From NCBI GenBank assembly GCA_022709365.1, contig JAKLIY010000002.1:1-64000 (forward strand): a DNA stretch of 64,000 bases. Reading direction: 5' to 3'. The stretch is from Pseudomonadota bacterium. GTDB taxonomy: Bacteria; Pseudomonadota; Gammaproteobacteria; Competibacterales; Competibacteraceae. This document shows, one piece after another, positions 17,013 through 26,578 of the stretch. Positions within the stretch are counted from its first letter, which is position 1, and every line of letters begins with the position of its first letter. The position numbers and the translations under genes are program-made. The notes beneath the pieces are model-generated. The model did no database searches. It was given only the letters and a program-made list of their open reading frames with translations, and was not told the DNA's origin.

Positions 17013-17204
17013 ATGAAATTAAAGCTGAAAGCTGTTTTTTTGACGGTATCCCTCTTCACGGCGGTTTTGCTGGCGATTAGCGCGTTGGATTTTTGGGTGG
17101 TTCAACCCGCTTTTAAAAAAATCGTCGGAGGAACGGGCGCTATGGCGCACCCTGACACCGGGAACGCCGCAATTCGGTCTGGTCAAGGATGGATTTGTAT
17201 ATGA
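17013..17204 (+). pseudogene. Truncated membrane-anchor ORF, probably a gene remnant
   Basis: It begins MKLKLKAVFLTVSLFTAVLL, a single N-terminal transmembrane segment like those of chemoreceptors or sensor proteins, followed by WVVQPAFKKIV. After that, composition changes to a non-protein-like tail ending GQGWICI, while another frame reads GTPQFGLVKDGFVYEAL for a short distance. This suggests a frameshifted or truncated sensor-type gene. It is the only content of the 307-base gap between the SSS gene and the convergent zinc-ribbon gene. Confidence 0.35.
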
Positions 17205-17239
17205 GGCGCTCGCCGATGTTCAGGGTGAATGCGGGAAGA

Positions 17240-18364
17240 TTAGTGATAGTGCTGCCAGATGGCCAGGCCGCCGCCGATGGCCAGCGCCGCTAACAGGATA
17301 GCGAAGGCGATCTTCCACGGACTGTAGGGCCGCTCGCCCTGGACTTCGCCGGTGCGGCCATTGACCACAAATCGGTAAATCTTGTCCCGGAAGCGGAATA
17401 CGGACATCCAGACTGGCAGCAGAATGTGTTTGAAACGGATGTCGCCATAGCGGGTATCCATCGCGTGGATGCGCTGGTGGTCGCCGCCGATGTCACGCTC
17501 AATATCCCGGCAGATGGTGATTGCCATAATTTCTCGGGCGCGTTCGAAGCCCTGGTCCAGCTCAACCTGATACATTTCACTGCGGAAGCCGCTCAAATAC
17601 GCTTCCTGATAAGGCGTCAGATTCGCCAAATCCCAAGGCTCCAGCCGTTCGGTAATTTCCCGTGGCAGTGAACGACTGGCCAGCACCAGGACGTCATCGA
17701 AGAACCGGGAGACCCGCCCGGACGCTGGACGCCAGCGAATTTTGGTGACGATGCGGGTGCGAGTGACCACCTTGCCGTTTTCCATCGCCTGGTAGGTTTC
17801 CTGGACTTGATAATTGTCGCCGCGTTCGCCTTGGTAACTCGTGGCCGTGGCGGCGTCATACGTCCAATAGGGAACGTACATGCCGGTCAGGCGGGCGTCA
17901 TTGCGGGCGTAGTCCTTGAGCTTGCCGGGCGCGAACCAGAGGCTGCCGAGCCATTGACGGAACGTTGAATGGGCCTGGTCGCGGGTGATGTTGAACGGGA
18001 GCAGGGCTTGAGGCAGCAACTCGCGATGTTGTGCGGTTTTCGCCACGACCGGTGCGCCGCAGAACGGACATTCCCCGGCATGAGTCGCGGCATCAAAGCT
18101 GTAGGAAGCGCCGCAAGACTCGCAATGAATAGCAATGCTTTCACGGGTAGCTACGGAGTTCGTCAGTTCACGCAGCGTCTGCTGGAAATCCTGTTCTGCA
18201 ATCGGCGCGTGAGCAGCGACGATAGCGTTCTCGTGGCCGCAATAGCTGCAACGGAGAACCTCAGCGCCTGGGGCATATTCGAGCGAAGCGCCGCATTGCG
18301 CACAGGGGAATCGGCGGGGTTCGGGGAGACTGTCCGGAGAGAAGGTTCCGGATTCTTGCGACAT
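17240..18364 (-). CDS. Zinc-ribbon membrane-anchored protein (374 aa)
   Basis: Two zinc-ribbon units lie at the N-terminus: CAQCGASLEYAP...CSYCGH and CESCGASYSFDA...CPFCGA. A long beta-rich middle follows (LTGMYVPYWTYDAATATSYQG is characteristic) and a single C-terminal transmembrane helix (FAILLAALAIGGGLAIW). Such proteins are often mislabelled as primosomal or helicase zinc-finger proteins; no helicase motif is present. They commonly co-occur with SPFH-domain proteins, and an SPFH-GYF gene lies at 38.2 kb. Cellular role unknown. Confidence 0.75.
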   Translation of the reverse strand: MSQESGTFSPDSLPEPRRFPCAQCGASLEYAPGAEVLRCSYCGHENAIVAAHAPIAEQDFQQTLRELTNSVATRESIAIHCESCGASYSFDAATHAGECPFCGAPVVAKTAQHRELLPQALLPFNITRDQAHSTFRQWLGSLWFAPGKLKDYARNDARLTGMYVPYWTYDAATATSYQGERGDNYQVQETYQAMENGKVVTRTRIVTKIRWRPASGRVSRFFDDVLVLASRSLPREITERLEPWDLANLTPYQEAYLSGFRSEMYQVELDQGFERAREIMAITICRDIERDIGGDHQRIHAMDTRYGDIRFKHILLPVWMSVFRFRDKIYRFVVNGRTGEVQGERPYSPWKIAFAILLAALAIGGGLAIWQHYH

Positions 18365-18506
18365 AGCGTCAGTTCCTTGAGTTTTCTATGAAGTGTAGCA
18401 GGTTCAGCACTGCATTCTCCGGAGCCAGCGTTTACAACATTTTTACGCACACCGACAACCTCCTTTCTATACTGTTGTGGCATTTCCTTAAATCAGGAGG
18501 TTTTTC

Positions 18507-18962
18507 ATGACAGCCCGCACCTTGATGCGTTCCAGCCTGGTGAAGCTGCGCACGACCGACACCGTCGCCGCCGCCGCTCAGGTCCTTCTTCAGCACCACC
18601 TGCGCCACCTGCCGGTGGTCGACGAGCAGGGCCGCTATGCGGGTACTTTCGGCATCTACTCGGTCTTGCAACTGACCCTGCCCACCGCCGTATTGATGCG
18701 CGAAGGATTGGACAATGTGGCTTTTATTACCGAAACCGCCCATGACCTGGCGCAACGACTGCGTGAACGCGGCCAAGAGTTGGTCAGTCAATGGTTGAAC
18801 CGGGACCCGGTGGCGCATCCCGACACTCCCGCCATGCAGATCGTACAGATGATGCTGCACAGCCATACCAGCATCCCGGTGGTACATCGTGATAGTCATC
18901 ACCTGGAAGGAATGATTTCTTCCTCGGATGTTTTACACACTCTGCTTGAGGAGCATCACTGA
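18507..18962 (+). CDS. CBS-domain protein
   Basis: The 151-aa protein is built of two CBS motifs: residues about 3-55 (TLMRSSLVKLRTTDTVAAAA, HLRHLPVVDEQGRYAGTF) and about 100-148 (HTSIPVVHRDSHHLEGMISS). CBS pairs bind adenosyl ligands and regulate partner proteins. AGGAGG lies 6 bases before ATG 18507. The stop is one base from the start of an anion or Na+/H+ permease gene, so the two are translationally coupled, and this protein may act as its cytoplasmic ligand-sensing regulator (inference). Confidence 0.88.
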   Translation: MTARTLMRSSLVKLRTTDTVAAAAQVLLQHHLRHLPVVDEQGRYAGTFGIYSVLQLTLPTAVLMREGLDNVAFITETAHDLAQRLRERGQELVSQWLNRDPVAHPDTPAMQIVQMMLHSHTSIPVVHRDSHHLEGMISSSDVLHTLLEEHH

Positions 18963-18963
18963 C

Positions 18964-20292
18964 ATGCACGGTTCTGGAGAAGTTGCGTCCGCAGGGTCTA
19001 TGTGGCTGGCGGCCCTGTTATTCGTGATCACCTATGGGGTGGTCATGAGCGAGAAGGTCAATCGCGCCATTGTCTCACTGCTGGCGGCGGGGTTAATGAT
19101 CGTTCTGGGCATCCTGAATCAGGAAGCAGCGATTCGCGGGATCGATTTCAACACCATCGGCCTGTTGATTGGCATGATGGTCATCGTCGCTGTCACCCGC
19201 CAGTCTGGCATTTTCCAGTTCCTGGCGATCTGGGCAGCCAAGAAAGTGAATGCCCAGCCTTGGGGTATTCTGGTGATGATCTCACTGGTCACGGCGGTGA
19301 CTTCCGCGTTTCTGGACAACGTGACGACGGTCTTGCTGGTTGTACCCGTGACCCTGCTGATTACCGAGGAACTGAAGGTCAAACCGTATCCCTACCTGTT
19401 CGCGATGATTTTCGCATCGAACATTGGCGGCACCGCGACCCTGATCGGCGATCCACCCAACATCATGATCGGCTCGGCCACCGGACTGACCTTTAACGAT
19501 TTCGCCTATAACCTGTCGCCAGTCATTGTTATCATCATGGCGGCGACCCTGATTCCGATTTATTTCATCTGGGGCCGGTATCTCAAAGCTGCACCGGAAG
19601 ATCGTCAGCGGGTCATGCAGTTCAATGAATATGAGGCCATTACTGACCCGATGCTGCTCAGGCATTGCCTGATCGTTATCGGCCTGGTCATCGCCGGTTT
19701 TATCTTCGCACGCTTTCTGGGGCTGGAAGCCGCCACCGTCGCCATGACCGGCGCAGCGTTGCTGTTGCTGCTGGCTAATTGGCGACACGGCCCGGAGGAG
19801 CAAAGCAAGCACGTCCTGGAAGCCTTCAACGAAGTCGAATGGATTACCATTTTCTTCTTTGTTGGCCTGTTCATTGTGGTACATGGCGTGGACAGCACCG
19901 GCCTACTCAGATTGTTAGCCGACAAGATGCTAGCGCTGACCGGCGGCAACCTGACGGCAACCTCCATGGTCATTCTCTGGTCGTCGGCGATCCTGTCGGC
20001 GATCATCGATAATATCCCCTTCGTCGCCACCATGATCCCGCTGATCAAAGCCATGGCCCCCACCTTCGGTGGCCCGGAGGGTTTGATGCCGCTGTGGTGG
20101 TCGCTGTCGCTGGGCGCGTGTCTGGGCGGCAACGGGACATTGATCGGAGCCAGCGCCAATCTGGTGGTCGCCGGGTTCGCTGAACGGGCCGGCCAGCCGA
20201 TCCGCTTTGTTCAGTACACGCTGATGGCGTTTCCGATCATGCTGTTGTCGATTGTGATCAGCATGATCTATCTGCAAATGCGCTATCTGTAG
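18964..20292 (+). CDS. ArsB/NhaD/CitT-superfamily ion permease
   Basis: A 442-aa polytopic protein with the two pseudo-symmetric signature loops of the ion-transporter superfamily: ATLIGDPPNIMIGSATGL and, in the second half, GGNGTLIGASANLVVAGF. The family includes arsenite and Na+/H+ transporters (ArsB, NhaD) and dicarboxylate carriers, so substrate is undetermined; no arsenic genes are adjacent, and the window is rich in Na+/K+ transport. ATG 18964 has GAGGAG 10 bases upstream. It follows the CBS gene by one base. Confidence 0.87.
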   Translation: MHGSGEVASAGSMWLAALLFVITYGVVMSEKVNRAIVSLLAAGLMIVLGILNQEAAIRGIDFNTIGLLIGMMVIVAVTRQSGIFQFLAIWAAKKVNAQPWGILVMISLVTAVTSAFLDNVTTVLLVVPVTLLITEELKVKPYPYLFAMIFASNIGGTATLIGDPPNIMIGSATGLTFNDFAYNLSPVIVIIMAATLIPIYFIWGRYLKAAPEDRQRVMQFNEYEAITDPMLLRHCLIVIGLVIAGFIFARFLGLEAATVAMTGAALLLLLANWRHGPEEQSKHVLEAFNEVEWITIFFFVGLFIVVHGVDSTGLLRLLADKMLALTGGNLTATSMVILWSSAILSAIIDNIPFVATMIPLIKAMAPTFGGPEGLMPLWWSLSLGACLGGNGTLIGASANLVVAGFAERAGQPIRFVQYTLMAFPIMLLSIVISMIYLQMRYL

Positions 20293-20365
20293 TAGCGGTT
20301 GATTACCCAATCACGAAAAGAGGCGTTTTTATACAGCCTCTGGCCAGCTCAGTGATTGAAAAAAC

Positions 20366-20406
20366 CTCACCCCTGCCCTCTCCCGTCTGCGGGAGAGGGG
20401 TTCTTA
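20366..20406 (+). terminator. Intrinsic-terminator-like REP element
   Basis: CCCTCTCCCG (20376-20385) pairs perfectly with CGGGAGAGGG (20390-20399) over a TCTG loop, preceded by CCTCACCCCTG and followed by TTCTTA. It lies between the permease and kup. The sequence style matches dispersed C/G-rich repeats found in many proteobacteria. Confidence 0.65.
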
Positions 20407-20429
20407 TAAATTTCTAAGGAGACTGCAGA

Positions 20430-22304
20430 ATGTCGGCGCATGAACCTGCGAGCCGCCCATCGGCGTTGATTATTGGCGCCATTGGCGTGGTGTTTGGCGA
20501 TATCGGCACCAGCCCGCTCTACGCCCTCAAGGAAACTTTTGCCGGACATCACCCCATAACGGTAGAGCCGGCGAGCATCCTCGGCGTGTTATCGCTGATC
20601 TTCTGGACGATCATGGTACTGGTCACCCTCAAGTATGTGGCCATCATCATGCGCGCCGACAATCGCGGCGAAGGCGGCAGTCTGGCGCTGCTCGCCCGCG
20701 TCACGGAATTGACTAAAAACTCACGGGCCACCTGGTTCGTGACCATGCTCGGCATCTTCGCCGCCGCGTTGTTCTACGGGGACAGCATGATCACGCCGGC
20801 CATCTCGGTCCTCAGTGCAGTCGAGGGGCTGAATGTGGTCGCACCGCAGCTCAAGGAATACGTGCTGCCGATTACGGCGGTGGTGCTAACCGGCCTGTTC
20901 TGGATTCAGCGGCATGGCACTGGCGCGGTCGGTCGCTTTTTCGGCCCGATCATGTGTGCCTGGTTTGGCATCCTTGCAATACTGGGCGTCATCAGCATTT
21001 GGGAAGCGCCAGCCGTCCTCGTAGCGTTGAATCCGGCCTACGCGCTGGAGTTTTTGATCAACCACCCAGGGGCCAGTTTCCTGGCGCTCGGCGCGGTGGT
21101 CCTGGCGGTCACGGGCGGCGAGGCGCTGTACACCGACATGGGGCATTTCGGCAAATTTCCGATCCGCGTCGCCTGGTTTAGCTTTGTACTGCCGGCACTG
21201 GTACTGAATTACTACGGCCAAGGCGCGCTCTTGCTCAAAGACCCTGCGGCGATCCAGAGTCCGTTTTATTTACTGGCGCCCGGTTGGGCGCTGATCCCGA
21301 TGGTGGCGTTGGCCACCGCCGCGACGGTGATCGCCTCGCAGGCAGTGATTTCCGGCGCGTTCTCGGTCGCCCGGCAAGCGGTGCAGCTCGGCTACCTACC
21401 GCGCATGAAGATTGTCCACACCTCCCACATGGAAGTCGGCCAGGTCTATGTGCCTTTCACTAACTGGACGCTCTATCTGGCGGTCATGGCGCTAGTGTTT
21501 GGCTTCCAGTCTTCCAGCAACCTGGCGGCGGCCTATGGCATCGCGGTGACCGGTACAATGATGATCGACACGATCCTGGTGTCGTTTGTCGTGTTCCTCG
21601 CCTGGCGCTGGAATCCTTGGCTCGCAGCACCCTTGTTCGGCGCTCTGCTGCTGGTCGATCTCGCCTTCTTCTCCGCCAACGCTATCAAGCTATTGCAAGG
21701 GGGTTGGTTCCCCATCGTCATCGCGCTGGCGTCCTTCACCACGCTCACCACTTGGCGGCGAGGTCGGCGTCTCCTGTTCAAAGAGATGGGCAACCTGACC
21801 ATGCCCCTCAATCAGTTTATCGGTTCAATTGAAAAGCGGTCATTGACGCGGATCAGCAGCACCGCCGTTTATCTGACCAGCCGGCCCGAAGGTGCGCCCT
21901 CGGCGTTGCTGCATAACATCAAGCATAACGAGGTGTTGCATGCCCGCAGCGTCTTCGTCACGGTGCTGACTGCCGAAGTGCCATCTGTCGCTGATGCAGA
22001 CCGGGTGGAGGTTGTTGACCTGGGCCAGAGTTTCTACCGGGTGTTTGTGCGCTACGGCTTCATGGAGCAGCCGGACATCCCTAAAGCGCTGGAGTTATGC
22101 GGTGAGAAGGGCCTTGCGTTCGATCTTCAAAAAACCTCCTTCTTCCTGAGTCGGGAAGTGGTAGTACCCAAGCTGGCGCCGCCGATGATGCTGTGGCGTG
22201 AACTCTTTTTCATCTGGATGCTGCGCAATGCGCAGAGCGCCACTGATTTCTTCCGCATTCCCACCAACCGCGTCGTTGAACTGGGAACGCTGGTCGAGAT
22301 TTGA
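20430..22304 (+). CDS. kup: Kup low-affinity potassium uptake protein
   Basis: Kup/HAK/KUP-family K+/H+ symporter of 624 aa. The N-terminal signature [20 protein letters not shown] is intact, followed by about 12 membrane segments ([28 protein letters not shown] are conserved) and a C-terminal cytoplasmic domain ending [22 protein letters not shown] precedes ATG 20430. It stands directly upstream of kdpD, pairing constitutive uptake with the inducible Kdp system in one region. Confidence 0.97.
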   Translation: MSAHEPASRPSALIIGAIGVVFGDIGTSPLYALKETFAGHHPITVEPASILGVLSLIFWTIMVLVTLKYVAIIMRADNRGEGGSLALLARVTELTKNSRATWFVTMLGIFAAALFYGDSMITPAISVLSAVEGLNVVAPQLKEYVLPITAVVLTGLFWIQRHGTGAVGRFFGPIMCAWFGILAILGVISIWEAPAVLVALNPAYALEFLINHPGASFLALGAVVLAVTGGEALYTDMGHFGKFPIRVAWFSFVLPALVLNYYGQGALLLKDPAAIQSPFYLLAPGWALIPMVALATAATVIASQAVISGAFSVARQAVQLGYLPRMKIVHTSHMEVGQVYVPFTNWTLYLAVMALVFGFQSSSNLAAAYGIAVTGTMMIDTILVSFVVFLAWRWNPWLAAPLFGALLLVDLAFFSANAIKLLQGGWFPIVIALASFTTLTTWRRGRRLLFKEMGNLTMPLNQFIGSIEKRSLTRISSTAVYLTSRPEGAPSALLHNIKHNEVLHARSVFVTVLTAEVPSVADADRVEVVDLGQSFYRVFVRYGFMEQPDIPKALELCGEKGLAFDLQKTSFFLSREVVVPKLAPPMMLWRELFFIWMLRNAQSATDFFRIPTNRVVELGTLVEI

Positions 22305-22345
22305 GGCCGACCCGTCCAGCGCCATGATCCAGGAATAAACCGGCG

Positions 22346-25057
22346 ATGAACGATGATCGGCGCCCCGACCCCGACCAGTTGCTCAACCGCATTAAGGAAG
22401 ACGAGGCGCTCGCTCAGCGTGGCAAGCTGAAAATCTTTTTCGGCGCTTCGGCGGGCGTCGGTAAAACCTACGCCATGCTGCTGGCCGCTCGTCAGTTGCA
22501 CGAACAAGGCGTCGAGATCGTCGTGGGCATTGTGGAAACCCATGGCCGCGCCGAAACAGCCGTGTTACTCAAGGGCCTGGAAATACTGCCGCTGAAGGAA
22601 GTGCCCTATCGGAACCGGATGCTTCGGGAGTTCGATCTTGACGGCGCGCTGGCGCGGCGGCCAGCGCTGATTCTGGTTGATGAACTGGCGCACAGCAACG
22701 CTCCCGGTTGTCGGCACCCGAAGCGCTGGCAGGATGTCGAAGAATTGCTGGATGCGGGCATCGACGTTTTAACGACGATCAATGTCCAGCATCTGGAAAG
22801 TCTCAACGATGTGGTAGGCGGCATTACCGGCATTCGCGTGTGGGAAACGGTCGCCGACCGGGTTTTCGATCAGGCCGACGAGGTGGTGTTGGTCGATCTC
22901 CCGCCGGATGAACTCCTGCAACGGCTCAAGGAAGGCAAGATTTACCTGCCGGACCAGGCTGAACGCGCCATCGAACACTTCTTCCGCAAGGGCAATCTGA
23001 TTGCCCTGCGCGAGCTGGCGCTGCGGCGCACCGCTGATCGGGTAGACGACCAGATGCAGAGCTATCAGCGGCAGGCTGGCGGCGTTCCGTCGCTCCGTGA
23101 AGCCTTGCTGGTATGCGTCGGTCCCGGCTTCGGCAATGATGCCCTGGTGCGCGCCGCCAGTCGGCTGGCCAGCAAACTGGACTGCGAATGGCATGCCTTA
23201 TATGTGGAAACGCCGGCGTTGCAACGGTTGCCGGATGCCCGCCGTCAGGCGATTCTCACGACACTCAAACTGGCTCAGGATTTCGGCGCGCACACGGCCA
23301 CCCTAGGCGCCGCCAGCATCGCGCCGGCCATTGTCGAATACGCTCGCAAGCACGGTCTGATCCGGCTGGTGGTGGGGCGCAGTCGTCACCGGCGCTGGCG
23401 TTGGTTCCAGCCGCGTTCCTGCGTCGAGCAACTCGCCCGGTTGGCCCCGGAGCTGGACCTGTTGGCGCTGGCGCGGGATGAATCGCCTCAGCGTACACTT
23501 AACTCAGCGGCGGAAGTCAAGGATGAAGCACGATGGGTGCAATCTTCCCTGGGGCAATCCTACGGGGCGACGCTGCTGATTTGCCTGGGAACCGCGCTGG
23601 CGGCTACGCCCCTGTCCCCCTACCTGGATCAGGCCAATATCGTCATGCTGTTTTTACTGGCGGTGGTGGGCGTGGCAGTACGGTACGGACGCGGCCCGGC
23701 CGTGCTGGCGGCGGTCGTCAATGTAGCATTATTCAATTTTTTGTTCGTGTCGCCCTATTTCGCCTTTGCGCTCCACGATTTGCAGTCGATCCTGACCTTT
23801 ATAGTCATGCTCATCGTTGGCTTGGTCGTCGGCCAACTCACCGCCCGGTTTCGCTATCAAGCCCAGATAGCCCGCGCTCGTGAAGAGCGCGCCCGCTATC
23901 TCTACGAGATGTCGCGCGAATTGTCGGGAGCGCTAGTAGCTGAACAGGTGATTGAGATCAGCGAACGCTGTATGGAAGCCAGCTTCCCGGTCAAGGCGCA
24001 GTTACTTTTGCCCGATGACCACGACCGGTTGCAAGCCCCTCCCGTTCGGCCCGGCGCCGGCAAGCCGAAGGTCGATCTGGCCATTGCCCAGTGGTGTTTT
24101 GACCGCCATACGCCGGCGGGTCTGGGCACCGATACCTTGCCCGCCGCATCGTTGCTGTATCTGCCGCTCAAGGCCCCGATGCGCACGCGCGGGGTGCTGG
24201 CCGTGGCCCCCGAACAACGGCGGTTGTTGTTGATCCCGGAACAGCGGCGGTTGCTCGACACCTTCGCCGCGTTGATGGCCATTGCGCTGGAGCGAGTGCA
24301 TTTCGCCATAGTAGCCCGCGATACTTTGGTGAAAATGGAAGCGGAGCGGCAGCGCAATTCCCTATTGGCGGCGTTGTCCCATGATTTGCGCACCCCCATC
24401 ACTGCACTGATCGGATTGGCGGAAACGCTGGCGCTGGAACTGACTGCCGAGCAGTCTCCCCACCATGAATCGCTGAACGCCATCCACCAACAAGCGGTGC
24501 GGATGGCGTTGCTGGCGGATAACCTGCTGGACATGGCTCGATTGCAGGTTGGTGGGGTGCGATTACGCAAGGACTGGCAGTCGCTGGAAGAACTGGTAGG
24601 TTCAGCGACGCGGATGCTGGAACAACCGCTGCGCAATCATCCGCTGCGGCTGGCGCTCGATCCGTATCTGCCGCTGATCCATTGCGACGCGGTCTTGATC
24701 GAGCGGGTATTGGTGAACCTGTTGGAAAACGCTGCCAAATACACGCCGCCGGATACCGTGATTGGCGTCACCGCATTCATCGACGCCGACCGGTTGAACG
24801 TCGAGGTTTGGGACGAAGGTCCCGGCCTGCCGACGGGGCGGGAACAGCGATTATTCGAAAAGTTTACCCGGGGTCATGCAGAGTCGGCGGCGCCCGGCAT
24901 CGGTCTTGGACTGGCGATTTGCCGGGCGATTATCGAAGCGCATGGCGGCCAGATTCAGGCAGCGAACCGGGCGGTGGGCGGCGCCAGCTTCACCTTCACG
25001 TTGCCGCTGGAAACCCCGCCGCCGCTGGAAACCGAGGAAATCCCGGAATCATCATGA
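22346..25057 (+). CDS. kdpD: KdpD osmosensitive K+ sensor histidine kinase
   Basis: The 903-aa protein has full KdpD architecture: N-terminal KdpD domain with Walker A GASAGVGKT (33-41) and VDELAHSN Walker B region, a Usp-like domain, four closely spaced membrane helices, a GAF-like region, then the H-box ALSHDLRTPI (His679) and ATPase lobe (ENAAKYTPP, EGPGLP, GIGLGLAICRAI). It senses potassium limitation and phosphorylates KdpE. The kdpE start overlaps the stop codon (ATGA). The kdpFABC structural genes are not adjacent but 3.4 kb downstream, beyond unrelated genes. Confidence 0.97.
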   Translation: MNDDRRPDPDQLLNRIKEDEALAQRGKLKIFFGASAGVGKTYAMLLAARQLHEQGVEIVVGIVETHGRAETAVLLKGLEILPLKEVPYRNRMLREFDLDGALARRPALILVDELAHSNAPGCRHPKRWQDVEELLDAGIDVLTTINVQHLESLNDVVGGITGIRVWETVADRVFDQADEVVLVDLPPDELLQRLKEGKIYLPDQAERAIEHFFRKGNLIALRELALRRTADRVDDQMQSYQRQAGGVPSLREALLVCVGPGFGNDALVRAASRLASKLDCEWHALYVETPALQRLPDARRQAILTTLKLAQDFGAHTATLGAASIAPAIVEYARKHGLIRLVVGRSRHRRWRWFQPRSCVEQLARLAPELDLLALARDESPQRTLNSAAEVKDEARWVQSSLGQSYGATLLICLGTALAATPLSPYLDQANIVMLFLLAVVGVAVRYGRGPAVLAAVVNVALFNFLFVSPYFAFALHDLQSILTFIVMLIVGLVVGQLTARFRYQAQIARAREERARYLYEMSRELSGALVAEQVIEISERCMEASFPVKAQLLLPDDHDRLQAPPVRPGAGKPKVDLAIAQWCFDRHTPAGLGTDTLPAASLLYLPLKAPMRTRGVLAVAPEQRRLLLIPEQRRLLDTFAALMAIALERVHFAIVARDTLVKMEAERQRNSLLAALSHDLRTPITALIGLAETLALELTAEQSPHHESLNAIHQQAVRMALLADNLLDMARLQVGGVRLRKDWQSLEELVGSATRMLEQPLRNHPLRLALDPYLPLIHCDAVLIERVLVNLLENAAKYTPPDTVIGVTAFIDADRLNVEVWDEGPGLPTGREQRLFEKFTRGHAESAAPGIGLGLAICRAIIEAHGGQIQAANRAVGGASFTFTLPLETPPPLETEEIPESS

Positions 25058-25755
25058 ACGTCATCTCTGAATCCCCGTTGACCATCCTGATTGTCGAGGA
25101 CGAACAGGCGATCCGGCGCTTTGTGCGCACGGCGCTGGAGAGCGAAGGCTGTCGGGTGTGTGAGGCGGATACTGTGCAGTACGGTTTGCGGGAAGCCGGC
25201 ACCCGCAAGCCGGATTTGGTCATTCTCGATCTCGGCCTGCCCGATGGCGACGGCGTGGATTTCATCCGCGATCTGCGCGCCTGGAGCAGTATGCCCGTAT
25301 TAGTGCTGTCGGCTCGGATCGAGGAATACGACAAAGTTGCAGCGCTGGACGCTGGCGCTGACGATTATCTGGTCAAGCCGTTTGGGGTGGCGGAATTGCT
25401 GGCGCGGGTGCGGGCGGTTTGCCGGCGCTCGGCGCGGGGACCGGATGGCGCCGCTCAGATCATTTTTGGAGAATTGACGATCGATTTGGAAAACCGGTGG
25501 GTGTTTCGCGCCGAGCAACCCGTACACCTCACGCCGATTGAGTTCCGGTTGCTGGCCACGCTGGCGACCCGGCCCGGCAAAGTGCTGACGCATCGTCAGC
25601 TCCTGCGGGAAGTCTGGGGGCCGGCGTATGCGGAACGCAGCCATTACCTGCGAATTTACATGGGGCATCTGCGCCAGAAGCTGGAAGCCGATCCGGCGCG
25701 TCCTCAATACCTGCTCACTGAAACCGGCGTCGGTTATCGGTTCTGTCCGTCGTGA
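25054..25755 (+). CDS. kdpE: KdpE response regulator
   Basis: OmpR/PhoB-family regulator of 233 aa: receiver domain with phospho-acceptor Asp59 (VILDLGLPDGDG) and KPFG switch lysine, then a winged-helix DNA-binding domain (VHLTPIEFRLLATLATRPG, ending YLLTETGVGYRFCPS). ATG 25054 overlaps the kdpD stop by 4 bases. It should activate kdpFABC at low K+. T-rich KdpE-box-like sites occur just downstream and before kdpF. A decayed copy of its 3' end lies at 36598-36645. Confidence 0.97.
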   Translation: MNVISESPLTILIVEDEQAIRRFVRTALESEGCRVCEADTVQYGLREAGTRKPDLVILDLGLPDGDGVDFIRDLRAWSSMPVLVLSARIEEYDKVAALDAGADDYLVKPFGVAELLARVRAVCRRSARGPDGAAQIIFGELTIDLENRWVFRAEQPVHLTPIEFRLLATLATRPGKVLTHRQLLREVWGPAYAERSHYLRIYMGHLRQKLEADPARPQYLLTETGVGYRFCPS

Positions 25756-25783
25756 TGTCGTTGCCAACGACCGCGATCCGGCC

Positions 25784-25824
25784 TTTATACGAAATTTTTA
25801 CAAAGTATCTTGTTATTTTTACGG
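25784..25824 (+). promoter_or_regulatory. KdpE-box-like T-rich sites
   Basis: TTTATACGAAATTTTTACA (25784-25802) strongly resembles the E. coli KdpE site as I remember it (TTTATACTTTTTTTACA). A second ATTTTTACGG follows at 25815-25824. They precede the 131-aa gene and the decarboxylase-subunit genes, suggesting KdpE control of that block. Confidence 0.5.
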
Positions 25825-25897
25825 TTTCTTTGCGGCTCTTCAGGTAAAAAGCTCGTGCTTTAAACAACCCCACCGCGAGCATCGTGAGGAACCGGCC

Positions 25898-26293
25898 ATG
25901 CCCCGCCCCCCGCAAGATCAATCTATTGAGAATCTTATCCATTGTGCCGATGCCGCTCAGGATACAGCGGCGCTCAAGGAAGTGCTGGCCGAAACCCTGA
26001 CCCTGCTGGCGATTGTTCGGGATGATATCCGAACCCTGGCGCATCGCATCAGAGCCTTGGAGGAATCTGCGCCCGATCAGGCGGTGCTGGAAGAGACGCG
26101 GGCCGATATCGACCAGTTGCTGAACCTGGCCGTGGGAACCGCCTACGAGCGGTTCGCCATGGCCGCGCGGCGCTACGTCTACGATGAAAACTGGCAGGAA
26201 GCGGATACCGCCTTGGCGGCATTTCGCGAGCCGGGTGAATTGCGTGACTTGGCGCTGCGTATCCGTGGCCGATTGATCGATCTCTATTCCTGA
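25898..26293 (+). CDS. Small helical protein of unknown function (131 aa)
   Basis: A soluble, acidic, all-helical protein (IENLIHCADAAQDTAALKEV, LAIVRDDIRTLAHRIRALEE, then YERFAMAARRYVYDENWQ). The start at 25898 has GAGGA upstream; longer upstream reading overlaps kdpE and is not protein-like. It sits directly after kdpE and its box-like sites. A decayed partial copy (16 of 33 residues identical, no gap) lies at 28666-28764 just before the kdpFABC block, so it may belong to the local Kdp history. No family recognised. Confidence 0.65.
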   Translation: MPRPPQDQSIENLIHCADAAQDTAALKEVLAETLTLLAIVRDDIRTLAHRIRALEESAPDQAVLEETRADIDQLLNLAVGTAYERFAMAARRYVYDENWQEADTALAAFREPGELRDLALRIRGRLIDLYS

Positions 26294-26361
26294 ATTGCCC
26301 GACTCATCTCGCGGGTAGTCTCAAATCCCACTGTACCTATTTCCCGTGGAGGTAAATGACG

Positions 26362-26523
26362 ATGATTCCAGATACGGTTTATGGCGCCATCCTGTTGAGC
26401 ATCATCGATTTTTTTCTGAGCTTTGTGGTGATTTCCGGCATTGGTTTTGTTCTTTCGCTCTTCCCGTACTTGAACCGACTGGGGGAGATTGACGAGAAAA
26501 AACTACGGGAAGGCGGCCATTAG
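26362..26523 (+). CDS. Small membrane protein before the decarboxylase beta subunit (53 aa)
   Basis: It reads MIPDTVYGAILLSIIDFFLS and has a long hydrophobic segment followed by a charged tail (LNRLGEIDEKKLREGGH). GGAGG lies 9 bases before ATG 26362, which is preferred over an in-frame ATG at 26356 with only 3 bases spacing. Position and one-helix-plus-tail layout recall the gamma (OadG-type) subunits that accompany beta subunits of Na+-pumping decarboxylases, but sequence similarity is not evident to me. Confidence 0.6.
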   Translation: MIPDTVYGAILLSIIDFFLSFVVISGIGFVLSLFPYLNRLGEIDEKKLREGGH

Positions 26524-26578
26524 GCTTCTGCCGCATCTTCAACGAATCACCTAATCATTAAGACGGGAGGAGTGGGAG

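Noticed and set aside
17240-18364. Annotation as primosomal protein N' or helicase
   Set aside because: Only zinc ribbons resemble PriA; no Walker or helicase motifs are present.
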